The notes beneath the pieces were generated by a model, which was not told the DNA's origin, searched no databases, and was given only the letters and a program-made list of their open reading frames with translations. This document shows positions 46,531 to 56,378 of a DNA stretch of 64,000 nucleotides, piece after piece (the stretch's first letter is position 1; each line of letters begins with the position of its first letter). The stretch is taken from NCBI GenBank assembly GCA_913061475.1, contig CAJXUN010000016.1:1-64000 (forward strand), given 5' to 3'. Origin of the DNA: an uncultured Colwellia sp. GTDB lineage: Bacteria > Pseudomonadota > Gammaproteobacteria > Enterobacterales > Alteromonadaceae. The position numbers and the translations under genes were made by a program.

Positions 46531-46555
46531 AAAAGCCTGCTAAATGCAGGCTTTT
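46531..46555. terminator. Bidirectional terminator
   Basis: AAAAGCCTGC (46531-46540) pairs with GCAGGCTTTT (46546-46555) across a TAAAT loop, between the converging transporter and M48 protease genes. Confidence 0.88.
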
Positions 46556-46591
46556 CGATTATGTAGTCTAAACATACTGAAGCAGTGAATG

Positions 46592-47386
46592 CTATATAGT
46601 AGGTTTAACACATTTAGGCGCCGTTGCTTGTTTAAAGAACGGCGTTGATTTAGGTAAATGTTCAGTTAATTGTTTGATGCGCGTCGCGTTTGACGGATGG
46701 GTTGACATAAATTCAGGTGGTGCACCTTTTGACAACTTCGCCATATTTTGCCAAAGTTTGATACTGGCTTTAGGGTCAAAGCCAGATTTTGCCATTAAGT
46801 CTTGACCGACAATATCCGCTTCACTTTCATGACTGCGGCCATACGGCATTAATACCCCGTATTGCATACCTAAGCCTAAACCCGCCATCACGGTATTTCG
46901 ACTTTCGACATTTTGGCTTTCTAATAAAACATTCACCAGCGATAAGCCCATTTGACTGGCTTGATTAGATGATAAGCGTTCGTTCGAGTGACTTTCAATA
47001 ACATGCCCGACTTCGTGACCAATAATAGCACCGAGTTGATCTTGGTCTTCAGCCACCTTTAATATGCCAGTATAAACACCAATTTTACCACCAGGCAGTG
47101 CAAAGGCATTAACTTGTTCAGAATCAAAAACTACCACTTCCCAGGCACCATCATGGGCTGACTTAGGGACATTTTTTGTAATAGCGCTGGCAACACATTG
47201 CACATAACGATTAATTTGGGGTGATTGGTTAATTTTTTCTTTTGTTTTCATTTCCTCAAATGAGGCCGCGCCCATTTTATTAAGTTCATCTTCAGGCACC
47301 ATCATTAGCTGCGAACGACCCGTTGAAGATGTTGTACAGCCCGCCAATGTCATCACAGCAAGACAAACCGCTAATTTAACTTTCAT
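46592..47386 (-). CDS. M48-family zinc metalloprotease lipoprotein
   Basis: A 264-residue exported lipoprotein with lipobox LAGC (14-17). The Peptidase_M48 domain has the zinc site HEVGH (124-128) and the downstream ESEADIVGQDLM third-ligand motif, followed by HPSNATRIKQL typical of LoiP/YcaL-type outer-membrane quality-control proteases of E. coli. NAFALPGGKIGVYTGIL is also diagnostic. No TPR domain, so not BepA. It is monocistronic and faces a terminator. Confidence 0.9.
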   Translation of the reverse strand: MKVKLAVCLAVMTLAGCTTSSTGRSQLMMVPEDELNKMGAASFEEMKTKEKINQSPQINRYVQCVASAITKNVPKSAHDGAWEVVVFDSEQVNAFALPGGKIGVYTGILKVAEDQDQLGAIIGHEVGHVIESHSNERLSSNQASQMGLSLVNVLLESQNVESRNTVMAGLGLGMQYGVLMPYGRSHESEADIVGQDLMAKSGFDPKASIKLWQNMAKLSKGAPPEFMSTHPSNATRIKQLTEHLPKSTPFFKQATAPKCVKPTI

Positions 47387-47478
47387 TTGATTTCCTAAAA
47401 TAATTCCCTTGTGGGCCTATTCTAAGTAATGAAAATGTAAATATCTATTGTTTATTAGAAATACTAACCCTAATCATT

Positions 47479-48960
47479 TTAATGGTTTACTCGTCTTAAA
47501 TTAAATGAAAACGAACTACCTGCACCTAAGGTGCTTTGCACTTTGATATCAGATTTCAAAAGCTCTAATAATTTTTTGGTAATGGCCAAACCCAAACCAG
47601 TATGTTTATTTTTGTCTTGTATCGCATTACTAGCACGGTAACGAGTGTCGAATATATATGATAATTCTTCGGCTTTTATACCGGTACCATTGTCTGTAAT
47701 ACTTAATCGGCATTGATTGCTGTCATATTCTTCAATAGCAAAAACAATTTTTCCATTTTCACCGGTATGGCGAATGGCGTTCTCAAGTAAATTACTGATC
47801 ACCCGCTCAAGTTTAGCGATATCACTATGTACTTGAGTGTATGAGCATTTAGGCTCAACCGATATGTCGATATTTTTTTCACTCGCCGCTAAATTAAACT
47901 TTGCCACCACATCGTAAAGTAGCTCTGCAAGATTAAACGCTTCAAAATTTAGCGATACTTGGCCTCCTTCAAGATGGGCAAGCTCAAATATTTGGTCAAT
48001 AAGTAACTTCAACTGCAGCGTGTTCTTTAACACGGTATTAATATATTTTTCTCGCGCTTGCGCGGTTAATTCATCACCTTTATGAGCAATCATCTCTATA
48101 TAGCCCTGCAAAGACGACAGCGGCGTACGTAAATCATGAGAAATATCCGCCAGCAGCTCTCTTCGTTGCACGTCACTTTGCTGCAATAGATTCAATTGGC
48201 CATTAATTTGATTGACCATTTCTTCAAAAGCGATGCCCAATTGATGTACTTCGTTACTACTATTGGGTATCCATGGCGTTAAACTCACTTTAGCTTTATC
48301 AAAGCCCACTTTTTTAAGTTGCTGAATATCACTGTTTAGTCGACGAAGTGGTCGGGTAAAATAATAAAAAATACCCAGCATGACAATAAAAAGAAACAGT
48401 AACGCACCAACAAGCATCACCATAGAAAGCTCGGCTTGGCGGTCTGAATCTAAACGACTATAGGCTGACTCATAACGCTCACCCGCAACAATCACATAAA
48501 GATAACCTCTTAACTCACTGCCATTAAAAACGGGCGCGGCAGAGAATATTTTTTTTCTGCTTTCATGTTGAGGATCATCGCCGTAAATAGGTAGGCTGAT
48601 TTGATTTTGAGTTAATTGAATTAGCGGTTTTAGATTAATGCTATCGCGTTTGATCAGCGAAGGTGCTATCGAATGGGTTAAAATAGCACCATGAGGATCA
48701 ACAAAGTAAAACTCGAATGCAGGTCCCAAAACCATCAAGGTATGAAAAAGGTTTTTTAGGGCTTGGTGATCATAAGCCCCTTCTTGTAGCAAGGGGTTGT
48801 CACGCGCTAGACTAGCAGCAAGGGAAAGATGCAAGTGCTGCTCAGACTCATAACGCGTAGTCTGTTCTAAGTGTTCAGCCCAAACAAAAAACACACTTAT
48901 GATGACCAAAAAAACCGCTAATAACGATAATGAAAGTCGGTGATAAAGCGAAAATTTCAC
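47479..48960 (-). CDS. Sensor histidine kinase with periplasmic domain
   Basis: A 493-residue inner-membrane kinase with TM1 at about 9-28, a periplasmic sensor domain (29-177) with PAS/Cache-like FEFYFVDPHGAILTHS, TM2 at 178-200, HAMP to about 255, the H-box in LLADISHDLRTPLSS (His275), N-box ISNLLENAIRHT, G1 DNGTGI and G2 GLGLAITKKL. Start GTG 48960 overlaps the regulator stop by four bases (GTGA), the classic coupled arrangement. It forms a pair with the OmpR-type regulator. The nearby spondin genes are likely targets. Confidence 0.9.
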   Translation of the reverse strand: MKFSLYHRLSLSLLAVFLVIISVFFVWAEHLEQTTRYESEQHLHLSLAASLARDNPLLQEGAYDHQALKNLFHTLMVLGPAFEFYFVDPHGAILTHSIAPSLIKRDSINLKPLIQLTQNQISLPIYGDDPQHESRKKIFSAAPVFNGSELRGYLYVIVAGERYESAYSRLDSDRQAELSMVMLVGALLFLFIVMLGIFYYFTRPLRRLNSDIQQLKKVGFDKAKVSLTPWIPNSSNEVHQLGIAFEEMVNQINGQLNLLQQSDVQRRELLADISHDLRTPLSSLQGYIEMIAHKGDELTAQAREKYINTVLKNTLQLKLLIDQIFELAHLEGGQVSLNFEAFNLAELLYDVVAKFNLAASEKNIDISVEPKCSYTQVHSDIAKLERVISNLLENAIRHTGENGKIVFAIEEYDSNQCRLSITDNGTGIKAEELSYIFDTRYRASNAIQDKNKHTGLGLAITKKLLELLKSDIKVQSTLGAGSSFSFNLRRVNH

Positions 48961-49682
48961 GCCGATACACCTTGACGACAAAGTTTGTAACCAACGCCCC
49001 AAACGGTTTGAACAATTTCAGGTTTAGTGGCATTACGTTCAATTTTATTGCGTAATCGATTGATGTGTGAATTTACCGTATGTTCATAGCCACTGTGGTG
49101 GTAACCCCATACTGAGCTTAATAGTTGTTCGCGAGAAAATACTTGTTCTGGGTGAGAGGCTAAATAAAACAGTAGATCAAACTCTGTTGAGGTTAATTCA
49201 ATATTTTTACCGTTAAGGCTGGCACTATGAGTAATGCTATCTATTTGTAAAGTACCGACAGTAAGGTAATGCTCAGGTGATTGCTGCGCTAATTGTTGCT
49301 GACTAATTTTTGAGAGCAAATGCACACGCCTTAGTTGGCTGCGAACTCTAGCTTGTAGCTCTCGAACGCTGAACGGTTTAGTCATATAGTCGTCAGCGCC
49401 AAGCTCAAGGCCCAGCACCCGATCAATTTCACTATTTCTTGAGGTTACCATTAAAATCACCTGCTCAGGTTTTTGCTCGCGTAATTGCCGGCACACATCT
49501 AAACCAGAGATACCCGGCAACATCACATCAAGCATCACTAAGTCATATTGATTGACAGCTAACTTTTCCAATGCGCTTTCACCAGATATACAATGTTCCA
49601 CTGTTACACCGATCTCCTGCAAGGTTAACGTCACCAAGTCGGCAATATCTTGATCATCTTCAACCACCAGTATGGTATCCAT
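48957..49682 (-). CDS. OmpR-family response regulator
   Basis: A 241-residue regulator. The receiver domain has acidic pair EDD, phospho-acceptor Asp52 in VMLDVMLPG, and the Lys in DDYMTKPFSVREL. The C-terminal winged helix has LTSTEFDLLFYLASHPEQVFSR and HTVNSHINRLRNKIE. ATG 49682 has GGAG 6-7 nt upstream. An ATG four codons earlier has none. Coupled to the kinase gene through GTGA. Four 11-bp direct repeats, the spacing expected for OmpR/PhoB-type dimers, precede the spondin gene about 1.6 kb upstream. Confidence 0.93.
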   Translation of the reverse strand: MDTILVVEDDQDIADLVTLTLQEIGVTVEHCISGESALEKLAVNQYDLVMLDVMLPGISGLDVCRQLREQKPEQVILMVTSRNSEIDRVLGLELGADDYMTKPFSVRELQARVRSQLRRVHLLSKISQQQLAQQSPEHYLTVGTLQIDSITHSASLNGKNIELTSTEFDLLFYLASHPEQVFSREQLLSSVWGYHHSGYEHTVNSHINRLRNKIERNATKPEIVQTVWGVGYKLCRQGVSA

Positions 49683-49798
49683 GCTTTGCTCCATTATTAT
49701 TATCTTTTATTGACAAGAACGAAGCACAGATATAAAAACTAGCAACTAAGTCACTACCTTAATATAGTGACCTAAACATCATGATTTAGTGTTAATGA

Positions 49799-50533
49799 TC
49801 ACTCTACACGAGTTACAGATATTGCTAATGTCGGGTTATCAAAACGATGCGCTTGGGTTAATACCGACTGCATTAAGCCATCATCACTGCTAATAACACC
49901 GGAATGCATAGCAATAAAGTTAACATCATCTCGCTCAGCATTAAAACCTTCTCCGCCAGCAGCAGGACCCGGTATTGTTGCCATTGTTTCGCTATTTTTT
50001 TCTGTGCCTGAATCATAAGAACTTGTTCGCAGCGAAATACTTTCGCCTACGGCCAGTGTTTCTAACGACATCGCGTTAATCCCGCTAAAGGCATCATTAG
50101 TATTAACTAACATAGTTGCTGTTGATAGCATCATAGGTTTTGTGTCGACAAGGCTCACCGATACGGTTTCGCTCATACCTGGCATGATAACGCCAGCACC
50201 ACTTGCACTCGCTAACACCATATCCTGTGCCAGTACTTGTGAGTTATCACCACTTTCAGCTAAGTTTTCCATTGCAACAGTCGCGCTAGCCCCTAGTTCA
50301 AATAAAGCACCATCATTATGTAAAATAACCGCAACTGGTGATAATGGTTGCGCATGAGTTAAATTAGTCAAACTAACTTCATAGGTATAAGTTACCGGAG
50401 CAGGAGGTGTTGGCGGTACTGGCTCGGGTGATGAATTGCTACTCCCCCCACCACAGGCTGACAGTAAAACCGTAAAGCCTAGTGCTGGCCAGATGCCTTT
50501 ACGGGCGAGCTGATTTTTATAAAAAATAGTCAT
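49799..50533 (-). CDS. Spondin-domain lipoprotein
   Basis: A 244-residue exported lipoprotein with lipobox LLSAC (Cys27) followed by GGGSSNSS and a proline-rich spacer. The spondin N-terminal-like domain (about 50-244) is recognisable from YEVSLTNLTHAQPLSPVAVILH, PGMSETVSVSL, the DAFSGIN loop, SYDSGTEKNSE and the final RFDNPTLAISV. Function of bacterial spondin domains is unknown. Some resemble adhesion or matrix modules. It starts 9 nt after the other spondin gene, with GGGGA before ATG, so they form an operon. Confidence 0.85.
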   Translation of the reverse strand: MTIFYKNQLARKGIWPALGFTVLLSACGGGSSNSSPEPVPPTPPAPVTYTYEVSLTNLTHAQPLSPVAVILHNDGALFELGASATVAMENLAESGDNSQVLAQDMVLASASGAGVIMPGMSETVSVSLVDTKPMMLSTATMLVNTNDAFSGINAMSLETLAVGESISLRTSSYDSGTEKNSETMATIPGPAAGGEGFNAERDDVNFIAMHSGVISSDDGLMQSVLTQAHRFDNPTLAISVTRVE

Positions 50534-50542
50534 AATTATCCC

Positions 50543-51241
50543 CTATTTCACTGTAACAGTTACACGGGCAACTGGGTTTAACCAACGATGTACGGTATTG
50601 TCTAAATCACTTTTACCTGCTGTTAGGTTATCGTCGCCTAAACTACCACGATGAATATGCACGGTGGTATTCGATTCTTCAGTTGTCACACCTGTGCCGC
50701 CCGTACCTGCGTCCATACCTGGAGCTGCTGGAATGCCTAATACACCTGGAGCGCCGCCACCGTTGATCACTTCGTTGTTTGCTTCAGTACCGGCGTCATA
50801 AGCGTTAATATTAAAGGTATAACTGCCTGCTTCTGATGGAATTTTCCAACGGCTTAAGCCGGCAAAACCATCATTAGTCGGTAGTAACATAGTCACAATC
50901 GACAAATACGTATTACCTTCATCAGTACTTAACATTGCCGTTGTTGATTGACCAGGAGCAAGCAAGCCACTGGCGGGGTTGGCGGCATTGTTTGCATTCG
51001 CGGCTTCAAGTAAGGTAACAAGGCCTGAAATGTCGCCACCTTCGGCCATCATTTGTAATTCTGGTGTCGCGGCGGTGCCAGCACTAAATAGCGACATAGT
51101 ATCGTTATGAGCTGACATTAAAATAGGTGTGTAATAAATACCTTGAGTAAGATTAGTAAATTTGACGTCTAATTCTTGTGCCATTAACGCTGAGCTTGAA
51201 AGCGCTAATGCAATAGCTGATGCTGCTTTAAAAAATTTCAT
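50543..51241 (-). CDS. Secreted spondin-domain protein
   Basis: A 232-residue exported protein with a signal peptide of 21 residues (SSSALMA-QE) and a spondin domain with VKFTNLTQGIYYTPILMSAHN, APGQSTTAMLS, NDGFAGLSRWKIP, the NAYDAGTEANNE metal-like loop and HRGSLGDDNL near the end. It is paralogous to the following lipoprotein. ATG 51241 has AGGGAA upstream and gives a proper signal peptide. An ATG 16 codons earlier does not. The promoter region carries an 11-bp-periodic direct repeat. Confidence 0.87.
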   Translation of the reverse strand: MKFFKAASAIALALSSSALMAQELDVKFTNLTQGIYYTPILMSAHNDTMSLFSAGTAATPELQMMAEGGDISGLVTLLEAANANNAANPASGLLAPGQSTTAMLSTDEGNTYLSIVTMLLPTNDGFAGLSRWKIPSEAGSYTFNINAYDAGTEANNEVINGGGAPGVLGIPAAPGMDAGTGGTGVTTEESNTTVHIHRGSLGDDNLTAGKSDLDNTVHRWLNPVARVTVTVK

Positions 51242-51301
51242 GTGTTTCCCTTGATGACTAAATGATTTCGCATTCAGTATGCAAAGCAAACATGGCTAAA
51301 C

Positions 51302-51345
51302 TTTCACAGAGTTATCACAAATCTATCACAAGTTTATCAATTAAA
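51302..51345 (-). promoter_or_regulatory. 11-bp direct-repeat operator before the spondin operon
   Basis: Four head-to-tail units begin at 51302, 51313, 51324 and 51335 on the plus strand: TTTCACAGAGT, TATCACAAATC, TATCACAAGTT and TATCAATTAAA. The middle two share TATCACAA. Strict 11-bp spacing is typical of OmpR/PhoB-family binding sites. A CATACT -10-like element lies about 20 bp further toward the spondin start (51276-51281), placing the repeats over the -35. Confidence 0.65.
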
Positions 51346-51356
51346 AGTAATGAAAT

Positions 51357-52007
51357 TTATTTGCTGATCAGCGTGTCTCGGCCTTTACTAACACCAAAAA
51401 CATCATCAGGATAAAAGCCTAGCGTTACATGGAAGTCTTTATTATTTAACAATAATTTTTGTCGAATAAATTGTCCATCAGCAGATGAAGCAACAACAAA
51501 ATAACTGCTTTTATCATCTTTATTGACTGTACCTAAGCCATGTAACGTGACACGAAACTTTTGTGATAAATTAAGTTTTTCTTTATCAATAGTTTGATAT
51601 TCGTAAGGATTAATTAAGGTGACATGAAAAAATTGATGATCTCGCGCCGCTTGGTGCTCTCTATAAATCGTATATTGCTCTTCACCTAGTTCATTTTTTA
51701 ATTGCGCTAAATAACCGCTAAGATCGGCACCAGAGATTTTGCCGCCAAAGTAAACTAAGCCACTGCTGTCTTTAAGCTCACTAATGTCTAACAGCAAAGT
51801 TTTATCAACATTCAATTCATTGGTTACCGTTTCATTTGATAACGGCGACAACGCTCTTGCTAAAGGTTTAGCTTGTTGCGTTTTTACTGCCGATATGGTT
51901 TTTTCTGTTGGTACGACATTATCCACTAAATTCGTTGCCATCACGATATCAGTGCCAAAAAACATCATCATTATTACGTAAAAAAGATACTTACTATTAT
52001 TGTTCAT
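51357..52007 (-). CDS. Exported 2H-phosphoesterase-like protein
   Basis: A 216-residue protein with an N-terminal hydrophobic signal or anchor (residues 7-24, cleavage near VMA-TN). The mature part contains two H-x-T motifs, FHVTLINP (His128, Thr130) and FHVTLGFYPDDVFG (His193, Thr195), the hallmark of the 2H phosphoesterase superfamily that includes 2'-5' RNA ligases and cyclic phosphodiesterases. GLVYFGGKISG may be the first strand. An exported 2H enzyme is unusual. It would meet substrates outside the cytoplasm. It lies upstream of the spondin operon in the same direction, with a 115-bp gap. Confidence 0.6.
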   Translation of the reverse strand: MNNNSKYLFYVIMMMFFGTDIVMATNLVDNVVPTEKTISAVKTQQAKPLARALSPLSNETVTNELNVDKTLLLDISELKDSSGLVYFGGKISGADLSGYLAQLKNELGEEQYTIYREHQAARDHQFFHVTLINPYEYQTIDKEKLNLSQKFRVTLHGLGTVNKDDKSSYFVVASSADGQFIRQKLLLNNKDFHVTLGFYPDDVFGVSKGRDTLISK

Positions 52008-52279
52008 TTGGTTGTCCTATTTAAACTAAATTTAGCACTAGCATTACGCATTAATTAGCTAACGTAATTAAAAATTCTGGTGAAATTATCACTCAAGCAG
52101 TCGCTAGTAAGGAGAGATAAATCGTTTAATTTTATGCTACCACTGACATTAACTCGCATTAATCGATATACTTAGCAATGTTCTAGGAAAGCTTATTTAA
52201 AACACTGTACTAGAAGTTACATTAGTAATTTCCTGCACGTTTATCGTATTAATCACAAGTCGGAGTTACTTTTTCTTTA

Positions 52280-52654
52280 ATGCTATTTTCAATCAGTCCG
52301 GAACTCTTTAATTATATTGCCATTACATTCGCGCGTTTTAAATGGCAGCTTTTGGCATGGAGTTTATTCTTTTTTTTACTTTTTATCGGCTTGCAGTCAC
52401 AAATACAACTTAAAACACCCAGTATATTGGTATGGCTAGCGATACTTATTTTATTTATTGCTATTGAAAGTTTGGTTGTGTCAGCCTTTATGTTTTTCTT
52501 TCAGGTACTCCCCTCTACACGCGAAGAAAATGCTTCTTGGTATAAGTTCTACCGAGCGATTGAGTGGTGTGAAACCTTACTATTTACCATATTATTACCT
52601 TTGCCAATCATCTTGTTTTTCTATGCATTTATTCGCTTAGAAGCCATGCATTAA
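52280..52654 (+). CDS. Small membrane protein, function unknown
   Basis: A 124-residue protein with three predicted transmembrane helices (about residues 21-38, 49-74 and 97-119) joined by short loops. No family is recognised. There is no clear ribosome site before ATG 52280 and the gap of 270 bp upstream holds no other identifiable feature. It is convergent with the DUF3392 gene, 28 bp apart. Confidence 0.55.
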   Translation: MLFSISPELFNYIAITFARFKWQLLAWSLFFFLLFIGLQSQIQLKTPSILVWLAILILFIAIESLVVSAFMFFFQVLPSTREENASWYKFYRAIEWCETLLFTILLPLPIILFFYAFIRLEAMH

Positions 52655-52682
52655 ACAGCAAAGTCTTAAACAGAAAAACCAC

Positions 52683-53006
52683 TTAAATATGTCGACGCTT
52701 TTGGGCATAAATCCCTAAAACACTAAAAATTGCCACGATCAAAGGTAAAACATAACGGTTTGGCACTTGTGACAATTGCTGAGATAACAATGTCGTCAAC
52801 CATACCGTTAACAAGCCATAACCGAAGGCGCAAACTAAGATAAAGGTAATGCAGCGGATAATAAAATGCTGCCTAGCAACAAGCTTACGCACTGCGTTAT
52901 TAATATCATTACCAAAAACAACCAATAACGTCGCCACAATAGCCATGGCTGTTTGATATTGATAACCACGAAACCACTGACCAATATCGATGAATAACTC
53001 AGTCAT
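52683..53006 (-). CDS. DUF3392 family membrane protein
   Basis: A 107-residue inner-membrane protein with three helices (about residues 18-33, 50-70 and 83-100). The family pattern is the TAMAIVATLLVVFGNDINNAV segment followed by an aliphatic second helix. DUF3392 proteins are found in marine gammaproteobacteria and their function is unknown. It is downstream of ligA in the same direction with a 59-bp gap. Confidence 0.8.
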   Translation of the reverse strand: MTELFIDIGQWFRGYQYQTAMAIVATLLVVFGNDINNAVRKLVARQHFIIRCITFILVCAFGYGLLTVWLTTLLSQQLSQVPNRYVLPLIVAIFSVLGIYAQKRRHI

Positions 53007-53065
53007 ACGACCTCAAGATAAGTTTTAAATTAAAAGCCAATTCAATTTTTGCCGCTAGAAATAAA

Positions 53066-55129
<2,064 letters not shown>

Positions 55130-55227
55130 TTACTTTGAAAGTGAGTGCTAGTCGTCAATAAGGTGCCGCTAAACTATATTACAATGCTAGGACACGTTAT
55201 TGACGAGTAGTTGACTGAGGTGAAAGT

Positions 55228-56364
55228 TTATAGCGAACCAATACGACGCTTGCGTTCAAACTCTCGAATAATACCCATATAATGTTGTTCAGTTTGTTTG
55301 GTCATCACACTACGCTTATCATCTAGCAGTTGCCCTTTAAACTCAACCGCAAGTTGTTTTGCCGCATTTAGCATTTGTTCAAATACTTCAAAAGCATCAC
55401 CAGCATTAGGCAAGGTCATAAATAGCGTTATACCTTGGGTGGTAAAGTTTTCGATATCATCTAAATTAAATGTTCCAGGGTTTAACATATTAGCCAGGCT
55501 GAAGGTCACCTTGCCATTACCCGCGTTGTCTTGGTGGCGATGAAATATGTTCATTTCACCGTATTTCATCCCCAAGGTGAGTAATGTTGGCAACAACGCA
55601 GCACCTGACATGGTTTCGCCATCAGGCATAACCACTGAAAGCACGATAACCTGCGGTTCAATTTCAATTGCTACTGGCTTTTCAACTTCTTGTGCTGCTG
55701 ACATATTTGGCATATCTTTAATGCCTTCATCACCAAAGTTTATTTCCATTTGGTTACGTTTAATTTTAGGCTTTCGAACATTTTTCTTACGTTCAATAGG
55801 TTTATTGACCAAAACTTCCGGTTTTGCCTGCGTAACTGGCTGCTGATAAACCGGTTTAGACGTTATTAGCTCAGGCTTGCTCGCTTGATTAATCAGTGAT
55901 TCATTAACACCAGTTTCAGGAAAAAAGTCTTCATCAGTAACACTCTCTGGATAACGAGTTACCTCTGACAAGGCCTGTTGTTTTAAATGCTCAGGAACTT
56001 CTTCGGTATCGTTAAGCAAGGCACCAAAATTTAAGCCTTGCTCTTGTTGTTTTTCTTCAAAGGCGGCAAGCTGCACATCCTTTGGCATTGGCTCATCACT
56101 ATGGAATTGTTCATCATCTTCAAGCGAATGCGATTTAGCATCATCTCTTGACGGATTAGCACCGACAACCTTGGGCTTACTGACACCATCTTGATCAAAT
56201 CCAGAACCATCAAAACCTCGTGAAGATGGTGCCACAGGCTCATCTTTCGTTTTTAATTTATACGGGTTCTTTTGCTTTCTAATGGTCCAATAACCATGAA
56301 TGAAAATGGCTGCTATCACGAGCGCACTGATAATAATTAATGTATTTCTGAAATTATCTTCCAT
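55228..56364 (-). CDS. zipA: Cell division protein ZipA
   Basis: A 378-residue division protein that tethers FtsZ to the inner membrane. N-terminal transmembrane helix (about 7-26), a basic patch (RKQKNPYKLK), a long Pro/Gln/Glu-rich linker, and the C-terminal FtsZ-binding ZipA domain (about 235-372, including EPQVIVLSVVMPDGETMSGAAL and IFHRHQDNAGNGKVTFSLANMLNPGTF). It lies between smc and ligA, the usual order in gammaproteobacteria. Confidence 0.95.
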   Translation of the reverse strand: MEDNFRNTLIIISALVIAAIFIHGYWTIRKQKNPYKLKTKDEPVAPSSRGFDGSGFDQDGVSKPKVVGANPSRDDAKSHSLEDDEQFHSDEPMPKDVQLAAFEEKQQEQGLNFGALLNDTEEVPEHLKQQALSEVTRYPESVTDEDFFPETGVNESLINQASKPELITSKPVYQQPVTQAKPEVLVNKPIERKKNVRKPKIKRNQMEINFGDEGIKDMPNMSAAQEVEKPVAIEIEPQVIVLSVVMPDGETMSGAALLPTLLTLGMKYGEMNIFHRHQDNAGNGKVTFSLANMLNPGTFNLDDIENFTTQGITLFMTLPNAGDAFEVFEQMLNAAKQLAVEFKGQLLDDKRSVMTKQTEQHYMGIIREFERKRRIGSL

Positions 56365-56378
56365 TACCTAGCCTATTC

